A DNA stretch of 64,000 nt from Pseudomonas sp. R4-35-07 (GCF_003852235.1 NZ_CP027732.1:1240001-1304000), one strand, 5' to 3'. Positions 46,658-56,776 are shown, counted from the stretch's first letter. Translations and numbers: made by a program. Notes: generated from the letters alone by a model not told the origin.

Positions 46658-48766
46658 ATGACCAAGACTCTCCATCACCGTGCCTGCCACCTATGCGAAG
46701 CGATCTGCGGCCTCACCCTGGAAACCAGCCAAGGCGACGACGGCAGCCTGGCGATCACCTCGATCAAGGGCGACCCGTTGGACACCTTCAGTCGGGGGCA
46801 CATCTGCCCGAAAGCGGTGGCGTTGCAGGATATCCAGAATGACCCGGACCGCCTGCGCCAGCCTATGCTGCGGGTGGGTAACGAATGGCAACCAATTCCG
46901 TGGGAAGAAGCGTTTGCGCTGGTAGCCGAACGCCTTGCGGGCATCCAGGCCCGGCATGGGCAGAATGCGGTGGCGGTGTATCAGGGCAACCCCAGCGTGC
47001 ATAACTACGGGCTGATGACCCACAGCAACTACTTTCTCGGCCTGTTGAAAACGCGTAACCGGTACTCCGCGACGTCGGTAGACCAACTGCCCCACCACCT
47101 CTCCAGCCACCTGATGTACGGCCATGGCTTGTTGCTGCCGATTCCGGACATCGACCGCACCGACTTCATGTTGATCCTGGGCGCCAATCCTCTTGCCTCC
47201 AACGGCAGCATCATGACCGTGCCCGACGTGGAGAAGCGCCTCAAGGCCATTCAGGCCCGAGGCGGCAGAGTGGTGGTGGTTGACCCTCGCCGCAGCGAGA
47301 CGGCGGGGATTGCCGATCAGCACCTGTTCGTGCGTCCTGGCGGTGACGCGGCCTTGTTGTTCGGGCTGCTCAACACCCTGTTCGCCGAGGGCTTGACCCG
47401 CGACAGCCATTTACCGGTTGAGGGTTTGGAGACCGTGCGCCAGGCGATCGCCGGGTTTACCGCCGAGGCCATGAGCCGTCAGTGTGCGGTGCCTGCCGAG
47501 CAGATTCGTCAACTGGCGCGGGACTTCGCGGCGGCGGATAAAGCGGTGTGCTATGGGCGCATGGGCGTCTCCACCCAGGCGTTCGGCACCCTGTGTCATT
47601 GGCTGGTGCAACTGATCAACCTGGTGACCGGCAATCTGGATCGGGTAGGCGGCGCCTTGTGCACCACGCCGGCGGTGGATTTGGTGGCCTCGACCGGCGG
47701 CGGGCATTTCAATCGCTGGCAGAGCCGCGTGTCCGGGCGGCCCGAGTACGGCGGAGAACTGCCGGTATCCGCCTTGGCCGAAGAGATGCTCACCGAAGGC
47801 GAGGGCCAGATTCGCGCCCTGGTGACGGTGGCCGGCAACCCGGTATTGTCGACGCCCAACGGCCGTCAGCTGGAGCAGGCGCTGGATGGGTTGGAGTTCA
47901 TGGTCAGTATCGACCTCTACATCAATGAGACCACGCGCTATGCCGATCTGATCCTGCCGTCCACGTCGGCACTGGAGAATGATCACTACGACACCACCTT
48001 CAATATGTTCGCGGTACGCAACGTCACGCGCTTCAATCGCGCGATCCTGCCCAAGCCTGAAGGTGCGCTGCACGACTGGGAAATCTTCGTCGGCCTGGCC
48101 AAGGCGTTCTCGGCCCATACCGGCGTGGTGCTCAAGCCGACGATGCCACCTGCGCAGATGATCGACTTCGGGTTGCGCGCCGGGACTTATGGGGATGCAT
48201 CTGCGCGCAAGCTGTCGGTGGCGATGCTGGCCGATCATCCCCATGGCGTGGACCTGGGGCCGCTCCAGCCAAACCTGGCCGAGCGGCTGAAAACCGCCGA
48301 TGGCAAGGTGCAGGCGGCGCCGCTAGTGATCCTGGCGGACCTGGCGCGTTTTGCGGCGCAACCGGTGCCCGTGGCTGACGAACTGCTGCTGATCGGTCGT
48401 CGCCATGTGCGCAGCAATAATTCCTGGATGCATAACTATCATCGGCTGGTGAAGGGTAAGCCACGCCATCAACTGCTGATGCATCCTGATGACCTGGCCA
48501 GCCGGCAATTGAACGACGGTCAGCGGGTGCGCGTCAGCTCACGCATCGGCATGGTCGAAGTCGAGGTGGTCGCCAGCTTGGACATGATGCCCGGCGTGGT
48601 CAGCCTGCCGCATGGCTGGGGGCACGGGCGCCCGGGTGTGCAGATGAGCATCGCCAGCGGCCAGCCGGGGGCAAGTGCGAATGATTTGACCGATGAGCGG
48701 CAGTTGGACGAGCTCTCCGGCAATGCGGCGCTCAATGGCGTGCCTGTGAAAGTTGCAGCGGCGTGA
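46658..48766 (+). CDS. Molybdopterin oxidoreductase family protein
   Basis: A 702-residue DMSO-reductase-superfamily enzyme. The 4Fe-4S ligands are C10, C13 and C17 in 'RACHLCEAICGLT' plus the Cys in 'GHICPKA'. A bis-MGD-binding core follows ('VVVVDPRRSETAGIADQHLF', 'GRMGVSTQAFGTLCHWLVQL'). The C-terminal dinucleotide domain contains 'RRHVRSNNSWMHNY' and 'VVSLPHGWGHGRPG'. There is no Tat signal, so it is cytoplasmic. No electron-transfer subunit or chaperone gene is adjacent, and the substrate is unknown; thiosulfate, nitrate or formate cannot be chosen from sequence. The ATG lies behind a weak ribosome site. Confidence 0.88.
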   Translation: MTKTLHHRACHLCEAICGLTLETSQGDDGSLAITSIKGDPLDTFSRGHICPKAVALQDIQNDPDRLRQPMLRVGNEWQPIPWEEAFALVAERLAGIQARHGQNAVAVYQGNPSVHNYGLMTHSNYFLGLLKTRNRYSATSVDQLPHHLSSHLMYGHGLLLPIPDIDRTDFMLILGANPLASNGSIMTVPDVEKRLKAIQARGGRVVVVDPRRSETAGIADQHLFVRPGGDAALLFGLLNTLFAEGLTRDSHLPVEGLETVRQAIAGFTAEAMSRQCAVPAEQIRQLARDFAAADKAVCYGRMGVSTQAFGTLCHWLVQLINLVTGNLDRVGGALCTTPAVDLVASTGGGHFNRWQSRVSGRPEYGGELPVSALAEEMLTEGEGQIRALVTVAGNPVLSTPNGRQLEQALDGLEFMVSIDLYINETTRYADLILPSTSALENDHYDTTFNMFAVRNVTRFNRAILPKPEGALHDWEIFVGLAKAFSAHTGVVLKPTMPPAQMIDFGLRAGTYGDASARKLSVAMLADHPHGVDLGPLQPNLAERLKTADGKVQAAPLVILADLARFAAQPVPVADELLLIGRRHVRSNNSWMHNYHRLVKGKPRHQLLMHPDDLASRQLNDGQRVRVSSRIGMVEVEVVASLDMMPGVVSLPHGWGHGRPGVQMSIASGQPGASANDLTDERQLDELSGNAALNGVPVKVAAA

Positions 48767-48865
48767 GGCTGGCTGTCGGCGCGCCCGAGCATCCTGCAGG
48801 TTTTTTGCGTTACAATGCGCCACCGTGCCGACCCGTGAGTCGCAAAGTTCCTGCAGAGGTGTTCC

Positions 48866-49204
48866 ATGGATATCATCGAAACGATCAAAGAGCAGATTGC
48901 CAACAACACCATTCTGCTTTACATGAAAGGCGCGCCAAACGCTCCCCAGTGCGGTTTCTCCGCGAAAGCGTCCCAGGCCATCATGGCGTGTGGCGAGAAG
49001 TTCGCTTACGTGGATATCCTGCAGAACCCGGAAATCCGCGCCAACCTGCCTAAATATGCCAACTGGCCGACTTTCCCGCAGCTGTGGGTGGCCGGTGAAC
49101 TGGTTGGCGGTAGCGACATCATCACTGAAATGGCGGCTGATGGCTCGTTGCAAGCGTTGATCAAAGATGCAGCGGAAAAAGCGGCAGCCAAGACTGAAGC
49201 TTGA
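48866..49204 (+). CDS. grxD: Monothiol glutaredoxin GrxD
   Basis: A 112-residue monothiol glutaredoxin with CGFS active site ('QCGFSAKASQAIMACGEKFA') and the glutathione-binding 'WPTFPQLWVAGELVGGSDII' region. The family carries [2Fe-2S] clusters in Fe-S assembly and iron sensing, which fits its neighbours bfr and bfd. A TACAAT-like -10 is visible at about 48,811. A strong terminator follows. Confidence 0.96.
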   Translation: MDIIETIKEQIANNTILLYMKGAPNAPQCGFSAKASQAIMACGEKFAYVDILQNPEIRANLPKYANWPTFPQLWVAGELVGGSDIITEMAADGSLQALIKDAAEKAAAKTEA

Positions 49205-49228
49205 TGCTTTGGTAAAAGGCCACGCAAT

Positions 49229-49265
49229 AAAAAGCCCCGCCTCTCGTAAGAGGGCGGGGCTTTTA
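49229..49265 (+). terminator. Rho-independent terminator after grxD
   Basis: AAAAGCCCCGCCTCT-cgta-AGAGGCGGGGCTTTT type stem (one bulged base) with a 4-base loop and a T-run. Confidence 0.92.
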
Positions 49266-49275
49266 TTGGCTTCTC

Positions 49276-49373
49276 TGTAGGAGCGAGCTTGCTCGCGAAA
49301 CACTTAAGGCCCGCGCGTTTATCCAGAATAAACGCGTTGCCTGGGCGTTTTTCGCGAGCAAGCTCGCTCCTAC
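49276..49373. repeat. REPIN, GTAGGAGCGAGCTTGCTCGC family
   Basis: An inverted REP pair with the inner CGCGTTTAT...ATAAACGCG arms, placed between the grxD terminator and the bfr stop. The inner sequence is nearly the same as in the copy at 38,140. Confidence 0.9.
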
Positions 49374-49395
49374 GATAAAACAAGAACTACGGGGG

Positions 49396-49866
49396 TTATT
49401 CGCCCATCTGCGATTGCAGGTAGTTCTCCAGGCTGACTTTGTCGATCAGACCCAGTTGGGTTTCCAGCCAGTCGATATGCTCTTCCTGGTCTTCAAGAAT
49501 ATCTTCCAGCAACTCGCGGCTGCCGTAGTCGCCAGTGGCTTCGCAGTGAGCGATGGCGGCCTTGAGGTCGCTGTGGCTCTTGCGTTCAAAGCCCAGGTCG
49601 CTGCTGATCATTTCCTGGGTATGCTCGCCGATATTCAGCTTGCCCAGGTCCTGCACGTTCGGCAGGCCTTCGAGGAACAGGATGCGTTTGATCAGCGCAT
49701 CGGCGTCCTTCATGGCCTTGATCGATTCCTTGTATTCGCGTTTGCCCAGCTTTTCCAGGCCCCAATCGTCATACATGCGTGCATGCAGAAAGTACTGATT
49801 GATCGCGACCAGTTCATTGGCAAGGATTTTGTTGAGTTGCTGGATGACTGTGATGTCGCCTTTCAT
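49396..49866 (-). CDS. bfr: Bacterioferritin with degenerate ferroxidase centre
   Basis: A 156-residue 4-helix bacterioferritin. The haem ligand Met52 is present. Of the six usual di-iron ligands only E18, E94 and H130 are kept. Position 51 is Ala (normally Glu), 54 is Asp (normally His) and 127 is Gln (normally Glu), in '[14 protein letters not shown]' and '[10 protein letters not shown]'. I therefore expect a haem-binding but poorly or non-ferroxidase subunit that works with a catalytic Bfr encoded elsewhere, as reported for the two-subunit bacterioferritins of P. putida-type species. It lies 200 bases from bfd, which encodes the protein that helps release iron from Bfr. Confidence 0.93.
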   Translation of the reverse strand: MKGDITVIQQLNKILANELVAINQYFLHARMYDDWGLEKLGKREYKESIKAMKDADALIKRILFLEGLPNVQDLGKLNIGEHTQEMISSDLGFERKSHSDLKAAIAHCEATGDYGSRELLEDILEDQEEHIDWLETQLGLIDKVSLENYLQSQMGE

Positions 49867-50022
49867 GACTGGGGTCCTGCCCTGTAATCGCTGTGTAGGG
49901 GCAGAGTTTGAGCGGCGAAAAACCTGGTGTCAAACCTAAGTTATTGAATAATAAATGAAAATTAATCGGAATAAGAATGTTTGTGTTCCGCGTCTTGACG
50001 CTAACTAATTGAATTGCAGGCA

Positions 50023-50049
50023 TAAAAAAACCGGACACGGAGTCCGGTT
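50023..50049 (-). terminator. Rho-independent terminator of bfd
   Basis: Stem AACCGGAC-acgga-GTCCGGTT with an A-run on the plus strand at 50023-50030, so the U-run is on the minus strand. It lies 18 bases after the bfd stop. Confidence 0.88.
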
Positions 50050-50066
50050 CTTTAAAACACGCCTAT

Positions 50067-50285
50067 TTAAGCGTGTGTAAATTCTGCTGAGTAGGGCACG
50101 CCAGCCTGGGCTGTCTGCAACTGCGTGAGCGTTTCCCGTACCACTTGCTTGGCGAGGCATGCGCATTTACCGCACTGGCTGGCAACGCCGGTGGTTTCGC
50201 GCACTTCCTTGTAGCTGCAGCAACCTTCATAGATTGCTTCGCGGATTTGTCCGTCGGTGACGCCAGTACAGAGGCACACATACAT
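50067..50285 (-). CDS. bfd: Bacterioferritin-associated ferredoxin Bfd
   Basis: A 72-residue [2Fe-2S] protein with ligand cysteines in 'MYVCLCTGVTD' and 'ASQCGKCACLAKQV' (C-x-C ... C-x2-C). It transfers electrons to haem in Bfr to mobilise stored iron. The ATG at 50285 follows AAGGGAGAAC-type purines. The upstream Fur box at 50334-50352 indicates induction by iron starvation. Confidence 0.95.
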   Translation of the reverse strand: MYVCLCTGVTDGQIREAIYEGCCSYKEVRETTGVASQCGKCACLAKQVVRETLTQLQTAQAGVPYSAEFTHA

Positions 50286-50333
50286 AAGGGAGAACCGTCG
50301 CGGGTTTAGGGCTTGAGTGCGATGGATCTTAAT

Positions 50334-50352
50334 GTTAACGAGAATGATTGTC
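50334..50352. promoter_or_regulatory. Fur box upstream of bfd
   Basis: GTTAACGAGAATGATTGTC matches the 19-base Fur consensus GATAATGATAATCATTATC at 14 of 19 positions. It is 49-67 bases before the bfd ATG, a usual repressor site. Confidence 0.75.
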
Positions 50353-50530
50353 AAAGTAGTTTCATCAACGATCGCACGCACATTGCCCGCGCGCTGACGA
50401 ACGGTTTTTTCGGTGTATGATGGTCAGTCTTTACGAAGCGTGACCGCGTCACAGGTTTGTCGCTGACACAAGGCAGACTCGACGCTGGTCCTGTTACTTC
50501 AATCGTCACCCCTTCATCAGGAGATATCCA

Positions 50531-51133
50531 ATGAGCGTACTCGTCGGCAAACAAGCCCCGGATTTCGACGTACCCGCCGTTCTCGGCAATGGCGAAATCG
50601 TAGACAGCTTCAAACTGTCTGAAGCCATCAAAGGCAAATACGGCCTGGTGTTCTTCTACCCGCTGGACTTCACCTTCGTCTGCCCATCCGAGCTGATCGC
50701 TCTGGATCACCGCATGGACGATTTCAAGGCGCGCAATGTTGAAGTGGTCGCCGTTTCCATCGACTCCCACTTCACTCACAATGCCTGGCGCAACACCGCC
50801 ATCAATGATGGCGGCATCGGCAAAGTCCAATACACCATGGCAGCCGATATGAAGCATGATATCGCCAAGGCCTACGACGTTGAGTCCGAAGGCGGCGTGG
50901 CATTCCGTGGCGCGTTCCTGATCGACGACAAGGGCGTTGTGCGCTCGCAGATCATCAACGACCTGCCGCTGGGCCGTAACATGGAAGAGCTGATCCGTCT
51001 GGTCGACGCTCTGCAATTCCACGAAGAGCACGGCGAAGTCTGCCCTGCCAACTGGAAAAAAGGCGACAAAGGCATGACCGCTTCCACCGAAGGTGTTGCG
51101 GCTTACCTGACCGAGAACGCTGGCAAGCTGTAA
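50531..51133 (+). CDS. Typical 2-Cys peroxiredoxin (AhpC/TSA family)
   Basis: A 200-residue peroxidase. The peroxidatic Cys is in 'DFTFVCPSELIALD' and the resolving Cys in 'HGEVCPANWKKG'. The C-terminal tail is present, so it is a typical 2-Cys enzyme of the Prx1 type. No flavoprotein reductase (ahpF) is adjacent, so thioredoxin may reduce it. AGGAG precedes the ATG at six bases. It is divergent from bfd. The shared 245-base region contains the Fur box but no clear OxyR site that I could recognise. Confidence 0.94.
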   Translation: MSVLVGKQAPDFDVPAVLGNGEIVDSFKLSEAIKGKYGLVFFYPLDFTFVCPSELIALDHRMDDFKARNVEVVAVSIDSHFTHNAWRNTAINDGGIGKVQYTMAADMKHDIAKAYDVESEGGVAFRGAFLIDDKGVVRSQIINDLPLGRNMEELIRLVDALQFHEEHGEVCPANWKKGDKGMTASTEGVAAYLTENAGKL

Positions 51134-51148
51134 GCCAGATTCAAGGTA

Positions 51149-51180
51149 AAAAAAACCGGCCTGGAAAGGCCGGTTTTTTT
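51149..51180. terminator. Bidirectional terminator between the peroxiredoxin gene and rnt
   Basis: AAAAAACCGGCC-tggaaa-GGCCGGTTTTTT, a symmetric stem with A- and T-runs, serving both convergent genes. Confidence 0.93.
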
Positions 51181-51197
51181 ATGCGCGGGATTCAACC

Positions 51198-51872
51198 TCA
51201 GTCGTTGAAGTCTTCCCAACCGCCCATCTGTTTCCAGCGATTGACGATGCCACAGAACAGCTCGGCGGTCTTCTCGGTGTCATAGCGAGCCGAGTGCGCC
51301 TCGCGACCGTCGAAATCGATACCGGCTGCCTGGCAGGCTTTTGCCAGTACGGTCTGACCATAGGCCAGGCCGGCAAGCGTAGCGGTGTCGAAGCTGGAGA
51401 ATGGATGGAACGGGTTACGTTTCATGTCCAGGCGCGCTACGGCGGCATTCAGGAAGCCCAGGTCGAAACTGCTGTTGTGCCCGACCAGGATCGCGCGTTT
51501 GCAGCCATTGGCCTTCAGCGCCTTGCGTACGCCACGGAAGATGTCGGTCAGCGCCGCTTCTTCACTCACTGCCATGCGCAAGGGGTGATCGAGCTTGATC
51601 CCGGTGAACTCCAAGGCTGCCGCTTCGATGTTGGCCCCTACAAACGGCTCGACGCGGAAGAAGTGGGTGTGTTCCGGGTACACGAAGCCTTGCTCGTCCA
51701 TGCCGATGGTGGTCGCGGCAATTTCCAGCAAGGCATCGGTGGCGCAATTGAAGCCGCCGGTTTCTACGTCGATAACGACAGGCAGGTAGCCGCGAAAACG
51801 TTCGGCCATCGGGTGGCGCGAACCGCCTCCACCGGCGTGTTCCTGGTCGTCATCGTAATGGTCTTCACTCAC
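51198..51872 (-). CDS. rnt: Ribonuclease T (Rnt)
   Basis: A 224-residue DEDD-type 3'-5' exonuclease for tRNA 3' maturation and turnover. The first acidic motif is '[20 protein letters not shown]', with '[20 protein letters not shown]' and the later '[19 protein letters not shown]' giving the Asp and His. Its ATG overlaps the pyrC stop by 4 bases, so the two are co-translated. Confidence 0.95.
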   Translation of the reverse strand: MSEDHYDDDQEHAGGGGSRHPMAERFRGYLPVVIDVETGGFNCATDALLEIAATTIGMDEQGFVYPEHTHFFRVEPFVGANIEAAALEFTGIKLDHPLRMAVSEEAALTDIFRGVRKALKANGCKRAILVGHNSSFDLGFLNAAVARLDMKRNPFHPFSSFDTATLAGLAYGQTVLAKACQAAGIDFDGREAHSARYDTEKTAELFCGIVNRWKQMGGWEDFND

Positions 51873-52915
51873 TTGCTTTCCTCCAGCAGGCGCCAGCGCA
51901 GTGTTTCACCGGCGCGCAGCGGGATAACGGTCAACTCGCCAAAGGGCAGGCTGGCAGGGGCGGTCCAGTCTTCACGAACCAGGGTGATGCGGTCGGTATT
52001 CGCCGGCAGGCCATAGAAGCGCGGGCCATTGAGGCTGGCGAAGCCTTCGAGCTTGTCCAGGGCGTTGCGTTGTTCGAACGCTTCCGCGTACAGCTCGATG
52101 GCAGCAAACGCGGTGTAGCACCCCGCGCAACCGCAGGCGGCTTCCTTGGCGTGCTGCGCGTGGGGCGCGGAGTCGGTACCAAGGAAGAACTTCGGGCTGC
52201 CGCTGGTGGCGGCATCCAGCAAAGCCACCTGATGGGTGTTGCGCTTGAGGATCGGCAAGCAGTAGAAATGCGGCCGAATCCCGCCCACCAGCATGTGGTT
52301 GCGGTTGTACAACAGGTGATGTGCGGTGATGGTCGCGCCGACGTTGGCCGAAGCCTCGGTGACGAACTGCACGGCCTCTGCGGTGGTGATGTGTTCGAAC
52401 ACCACCTTGAGCGTCGGGAACAGCTCGACCACGCGGCGCATGTGCTCGTCGATGAAGATCTTCTCGCGATCGAACACGTCGACATCGCCACGGGTGACTT
52501 CACCGTGGATCAACAGCGGCATGCCAACCTCAGCCATGGCTTCGATGGCCGGCAGGATCTTGTCGATGCTGGTGACGCCGGAATCGGAGTTGGTGGTCGC
52601 GCCCGCCGGGTACAACTTGGCGGCGTAAACGTAACCGCTGGCCTTGGCCTCACGAATTTCTTCAGGCTGGGTGCGGTCGGTAAGGTAAAGCACCATCAGC
52701 GGTTCGAAGCGGCTGCCGGCCGGGCGCACAGCGAGGATTCGCTGGCGATAGGCATCGGCTTCGGCCGCGTTACGCACCGGGGGTACCAGGTTAGGCATGA
52801 TGATGGCACGGCCAAACGTGCGCGCTACATCGGCCACGGTTTGGGGCAACGCAGCACCATCGCGAAGATGAATATGCCAGTCGTCGGGACGCAGCAGGGT
52901 CAGGCGGTCGGACAT
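51869..52915 (-). CDS. pyrC: Dihydroorotase PyrC
   Basis: A 348-residue class II dihydroorotase for pyrimidine synthesis. The zinc HxH is '[13 protein letters not shown]', the carboxylated Lys is in '[14 protein letters not shown]', the further His is in 'LLIHGEVT', and the Asp is in '[14 protein letters not shown]'. The ATG at 52915 is chosen because the longer frame lies in the promoter. Confidence 0.96.
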   Translation of the reverse strand: MSDRLTLLRPDDWHIHLRDGAALPQTVADVARTFGRAIIMPNLVPPVRNAAEADAYRQRILAVRPAGSRFEPLMVLYLTDRTQPEEIREAKASGYVYAAKLYPAGATTNSDSGVTSIDKILPAIEAMAEVGMPLLIHGEVTRGDVDVFDREKIFIDEHMRRVVELFPTLKVVFEHITTAEAVQFVTEASANVGATITAHHLLYNRNHMLVGGIRPHFYCLPILKRNTHQVALLDAATSGSPKFFLGTDSAPHAQHAKEAACGCAGCYTAFAAIELYAEAFEQRNALDKLEGFASLNGPRFYGLPANTDRITLVREDWTAPASLPFGELTVIPLRAGETLRWRLLEESK

Positions 52916-53071
52916 TGGGGATTCCAGGCGGGTCAATCTGGAGGGAATGCTACCGGAAAAGACTCGTGCAGGCACTCGCTATCAAGTTTTGCAGGATGCG
53001 ACCGATAGCTCTGGGTATGCCTTAACGATGTATGACGCTTTGAAGTGTTGTAGAAACCAGTGGAGCCTCCC

Positions 53072-53980
53072 GTGCGCCAGCATTATCTAGCCCTGCTCAG
53101 TGTGTTCGCCAGCCTGCCCGCGATGGCCCTCACGTTCCAGACACGTCTGGAAAATATTGAGTGGAAGGTGGAGGGCGATCAGTTCGAGTGCCGACTGACC
53201 CAGCCGATCACCGATTTCGGCTCGGGTGAGTTCGTGCGCCGGGCGGGTGAGCAGGCGACATTTCGTCTGAAAGCCTATAACGGTTCGCTTGGTGCCGGCT
53301 CTGCCACGTTACTGGCCGCCGCCGCGCCCTGGCAACCGGGCCGCGGCGATATCAACCTCGGTGCGGTACGCGTCGGCAGTGGTGATGTGCTGTTTAACAG
53401 CTCCCAGGCCCAGGCCGGGCGGTTGTTCACCGGCTTGCTCGAAGGACGCAGCCCGACCGTGCGACATTACGGTCGCGAGGGTGGTTACTCGGAGATTCGC
53501 CTGCTGCCGGTGAAATTCAACAAGGCCTACACCGACTATCAGCTGTGTACTACCAAGCTGTTGCCGATGAATTACGATCAGGTCAAGCAGACGGAAGTCG
53601 GCTTCCCCGGTGGTGGCATCGAGCTGGATGCTGCGGCCAAGAAGAAGCTGTCGGTGATTGTCGCGTTCATGAAAGCCGACCCCACCGTCAACCATATCGA
53701 GTTGAACGGCCATTCGGATAACAGCGGCAACCGCTTGACCAACCGCGATGTCTCGCGACGCCGCGCCTTGGCGGTGATGGACTACTTCAAGGCCAATGGC
53801 ATCCAGGAGTCGCAGATCACCCTGCGCTTCCACGGCGAAAGCTACCCCTTGGCGCCCAACACCAATGCCGCGAACCGCGCCCGCAACCGTCGGGTCAACG
53901 TGCAGCTCGAGCGCGTGGCAGCGCCCGAGAAACCGGCGCCCCAGGCAACCGCACCCAGTAACCCCGCAGCGACCTCATAA
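53072..53980 (+). CDS. motY: MotY-like flagellar stator-ring protein (OmpA family)
   Basis: A 302-residue exported protein. The signal peptide ends near 'ASLPAMA'. The N-terminal domain ('LTFQTRLENIEWKVEGDQFE') is typical of MotY. The C-terminal OmpA/MotB peptidoglycan-binding domain contains 'HIELNGHSDNSGNRLTNRDV' and 'NRARNRRVNVQLE'. It anchors the stator around the flagellar basal body. I take the GTG at 53072, which has TGGAG six bases upstream, rather than the earlier in-frame GTG at 53060. The order rnt-pyrC-motY-argG is standard in Pseudomonas. Confidence 0.87.
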   Translation: MRQHYLALLSVFASLPAMALTFQTRLENIEWKVEGDQFECRLTQPITDFGSGEFVRRAGEQATFRLKAYNGSLGAGSATLLAAAAPWQPGRGDINLGAVRVGSGDVLFNSSQAQAGRLFTGLLEGRSPTVRHYGREGGYSEIRLLPVKFNKAYTDYQLCTTKLLPMNYDQVKQTEVGFPGGGIELDAAAKKKLSVIVAFMKADPTVNHIELNGHSDNSGNRLTNRDVSRRRALAVMDYFKANGIQESQITLRFHGESYPLAPNTNAANRARNRRVNVQLERVAAPEKPAPQATAPSNPAATS

Positions 53981-54013
53981 CGTGCGACCATCGGTCGCGC
54001 GTTCGACATAATC

Positions 54014-54050
54014 TGTCGCTTTATCTTCATTTGCTGTCGCGCCCCTGTAA
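54014..54050. promoter_or_regulatory. Tandem ArgR-type boxes upstream of argG
   Basis: Two TGTCGC repeats at 54014 and 54035 are 21 bases apart, i.e. two helical turns. The second is TGTCGC-GCCCCTGT-AA, exact for TGTCGC-N8-AA. The first ends CA instead of AA. They lie 59-95 bases before the argG ATG. ArgR control of argG is inferred. Confidence 0.6.
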
Positions 54051-54108
54051 TTTCACGGTTTTGATCGGTAGAATCGTCGCCTTTCCGTAAAACCCGTGGA
54101 GTGATGGC

Positions 54109-55326
<1,218 letters not shown>

Positions 55327-55345
55327 GTGTTTCGCTTGTCCTGAA

Positions 55346-55362
55346 AAGGCCCCTTATGCAAG
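55346..55362 (+). terminator. Left half of the argG terminator, split by the IS
   Basis: Joining the sequence before 55363 to that after 56797 gives AAAAGGCCCC-TTATGCAA-GGGGCTTTTTTTTT, a full terminator with a U-run. The 5' arm and loop are left of the element; the 3' arm and T-run are now at 56,793-56,809. Confidence 0.8.
55352..55362. repeat. 11-bp target-site duplication, left copy
   Basis: CCTTATGCAAG, identical to 56786-56796. The length fits IS4-family transposition. Confidence 0.93.
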
Positions 55363-55407
55363 TAATGCTGTTCACTTAAGCATTTGAGCTAAAGCGGGGC
55401 TTCCTAG

Positions 55408-55441
55408 AAAATCCGATGCCAGACCTCTGGCATCGGATTTT
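55408..55441 (+). terminator. Hairpin terminator inside the IS, before the transposase
   Basis: A 15-base stem (AAAATCCGATGCCAG / CTGGCATCGGATTTT) with an ACCT loop, followed by T bases, and only 3 bases before the transposase ATG. It should stop host transcription from entering the transposase gene and may now end argG transcripts. Confidence 0.85.
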
Positions 55442-55444
55442 TTT

Positions 55445-56776
55445 ATGTCTGTTCAACAGGACCTGCTCGACCTCGGCGACCTTTTCAACTTCTGCGACCT
55501 AAGCACTTTCACCCAGAACATCCCCATTGAATGGGTTGCGTCTGCGCTGGATCTATCCAGTCAGGCCACTATTCGTCGGCGTCGCTTGCCCGCCGATCAG
55601 GTGCTTTGGTTGGTGCTTGGCATGGCGTTGTTTCGTGATGAGCCTGTCCATGAGGTCGCTAGACGGTTGAACATTTGCGCTCAAGGCCTCGCCTCCGACC
55701 ACTTGTTGGCCCGAAGCGGCGTCACTGAAGCCCGCAAGCGACTAGGGGCCGATCCCGTTGAGTGGTTATTCCGTAAAACCGGCACTCAATGGGGCTTGGA
55801 GCGCTACGACGAGGACGACTGGCACGGTTTGCAGGTCTTCGCGGTGGACGGTGCGCTCTTGCGCACGCCGGACACACCCGAGCTTCGAGATCATTTCGGG
55901 TCAGGAAATACGCCCAGTGATCGTCAGACTCCCTTCCCCATGATGCGCTTGGTAGCGCTGATGAACGTGCGTTCGCACTTAATCCTGGATGCACAATTAG
56001 GGCCTTACCGGCGCAGTGAAATGCGCTTGGCCGACGAGTTTTTGCAGCAAGTCCCCGACCACTCCGTGACGCTATTCGATAAAGGATTTTGGGGCGCAGA
56101 AATGCTGTTGAGCCTGAGTAACACCGGAACCCACCGTCATTGGTTGATTCCCGCCAAAAAAGGCATGGTCTGTGAAGAAGTGATCCGTTACGGCGAGCAC
56201 GACCGCTTGGTGCGCATGAAGGTCTCACCGCAAGCCAGAAAGAGAAATCCGGCTCTTGGCACCCACTGGGAAGCCCGCGAAGTCAGCTATGAAATCCAAG
56301 GCAGATTAAAAACTGTCATGACGTCGTTACCAGCCAACACCTACAGCACCAAGGTCGTTGCCAAACTTTATCAGGAACGCTGGGAAATCGAATTGGGCTT
56401 TAGGGATATCAAAAGCTCTATGCAGCAGAATGCCGTGACCTTGCGCAGTAAAAAAATCGACTTGGTCTATCAGGAGGTCTGGGGGCTTTTACTCGCTTAC
56501 AACGTGATTCGCCGGGAGGCCGGTCAAGCAGCGGTAGCGTTTGGTCGAGCTCCGTCGGACATACGCTTTAAGCCCGTTTGCCAGTATATCGCCGTGCAGT
56601 TGATCGTGATGGCGGCAGCCAATCCGGTATCAGCCACAGGCAGACGCTTGGCCGAACTAAGGAAGGGTATCGGCAGCTTGTTTCTGGATCACCGCCCCAG
56701 ACCTGCAAGGCCGAGGACGGTGAAGATCTCAAAAACCCGATTTCCAGTGGATCGCAATGCTGCTCCGCTTAAGTGA
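55445..56776 (+). CDS. IS4-family transposase
   Basis: A 443-residue DDE transposase. The acidic residues are in 'FAVDGALLRTPDTPE' and 'VTLFDKGFWGAEM', and the IS4 YREK signature is 'YQERWEIELGFRDIK' with exact Y-x2-R-x3-E-x6-K spacing. The N-terminal domain has 'ASALDLSSQATIRRRRLPAD'. No frameshift or stop is seen, so it appears intact. The stop codon TGA lies inside the right inverted repeat. There is no good ribosome site, because the hairpin stands directly before the ATG. This probably limits expression. Confidence 0.95.
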   Translation: MSVQQDLLDLGDLFNFCDLSTFTQNIPIEWVASALDLSSQATIRRRRLPADQVLWLVLGMALFRDEPVHEVARRLNICAQGLASDHLLARSGVTEARKRLGADPVEWLFRKTGTQWGLERYDEDDWHGLQVFAVDGALLRTPDTPELRDHFGSGNTPSDRQTPFPMMRLVALMNVRSHLILDAQLGPYRRSEMRLADEFLQQVPDHSVTLFDKGFWGAEMLLSLSNTGTHRHWLIPAKKGMVCEEVIRYGEHDRLVRMKVSPQARKRNPALGTHWEAREVSYEIQGRLKTVMTSLPANTYSTKVVAKLYQERWEIELGFRDIKSSMQQNAVTLRSKKIDLVYQEVWGLLLAYNVIRREAGQAAVAFGRAPSDIRFKPVCQYIAVQLIVMAAANPVSATGRRLAELRKGIGSLFLDHRPRPARPRTVKISKTRFPVDRNAAPLK

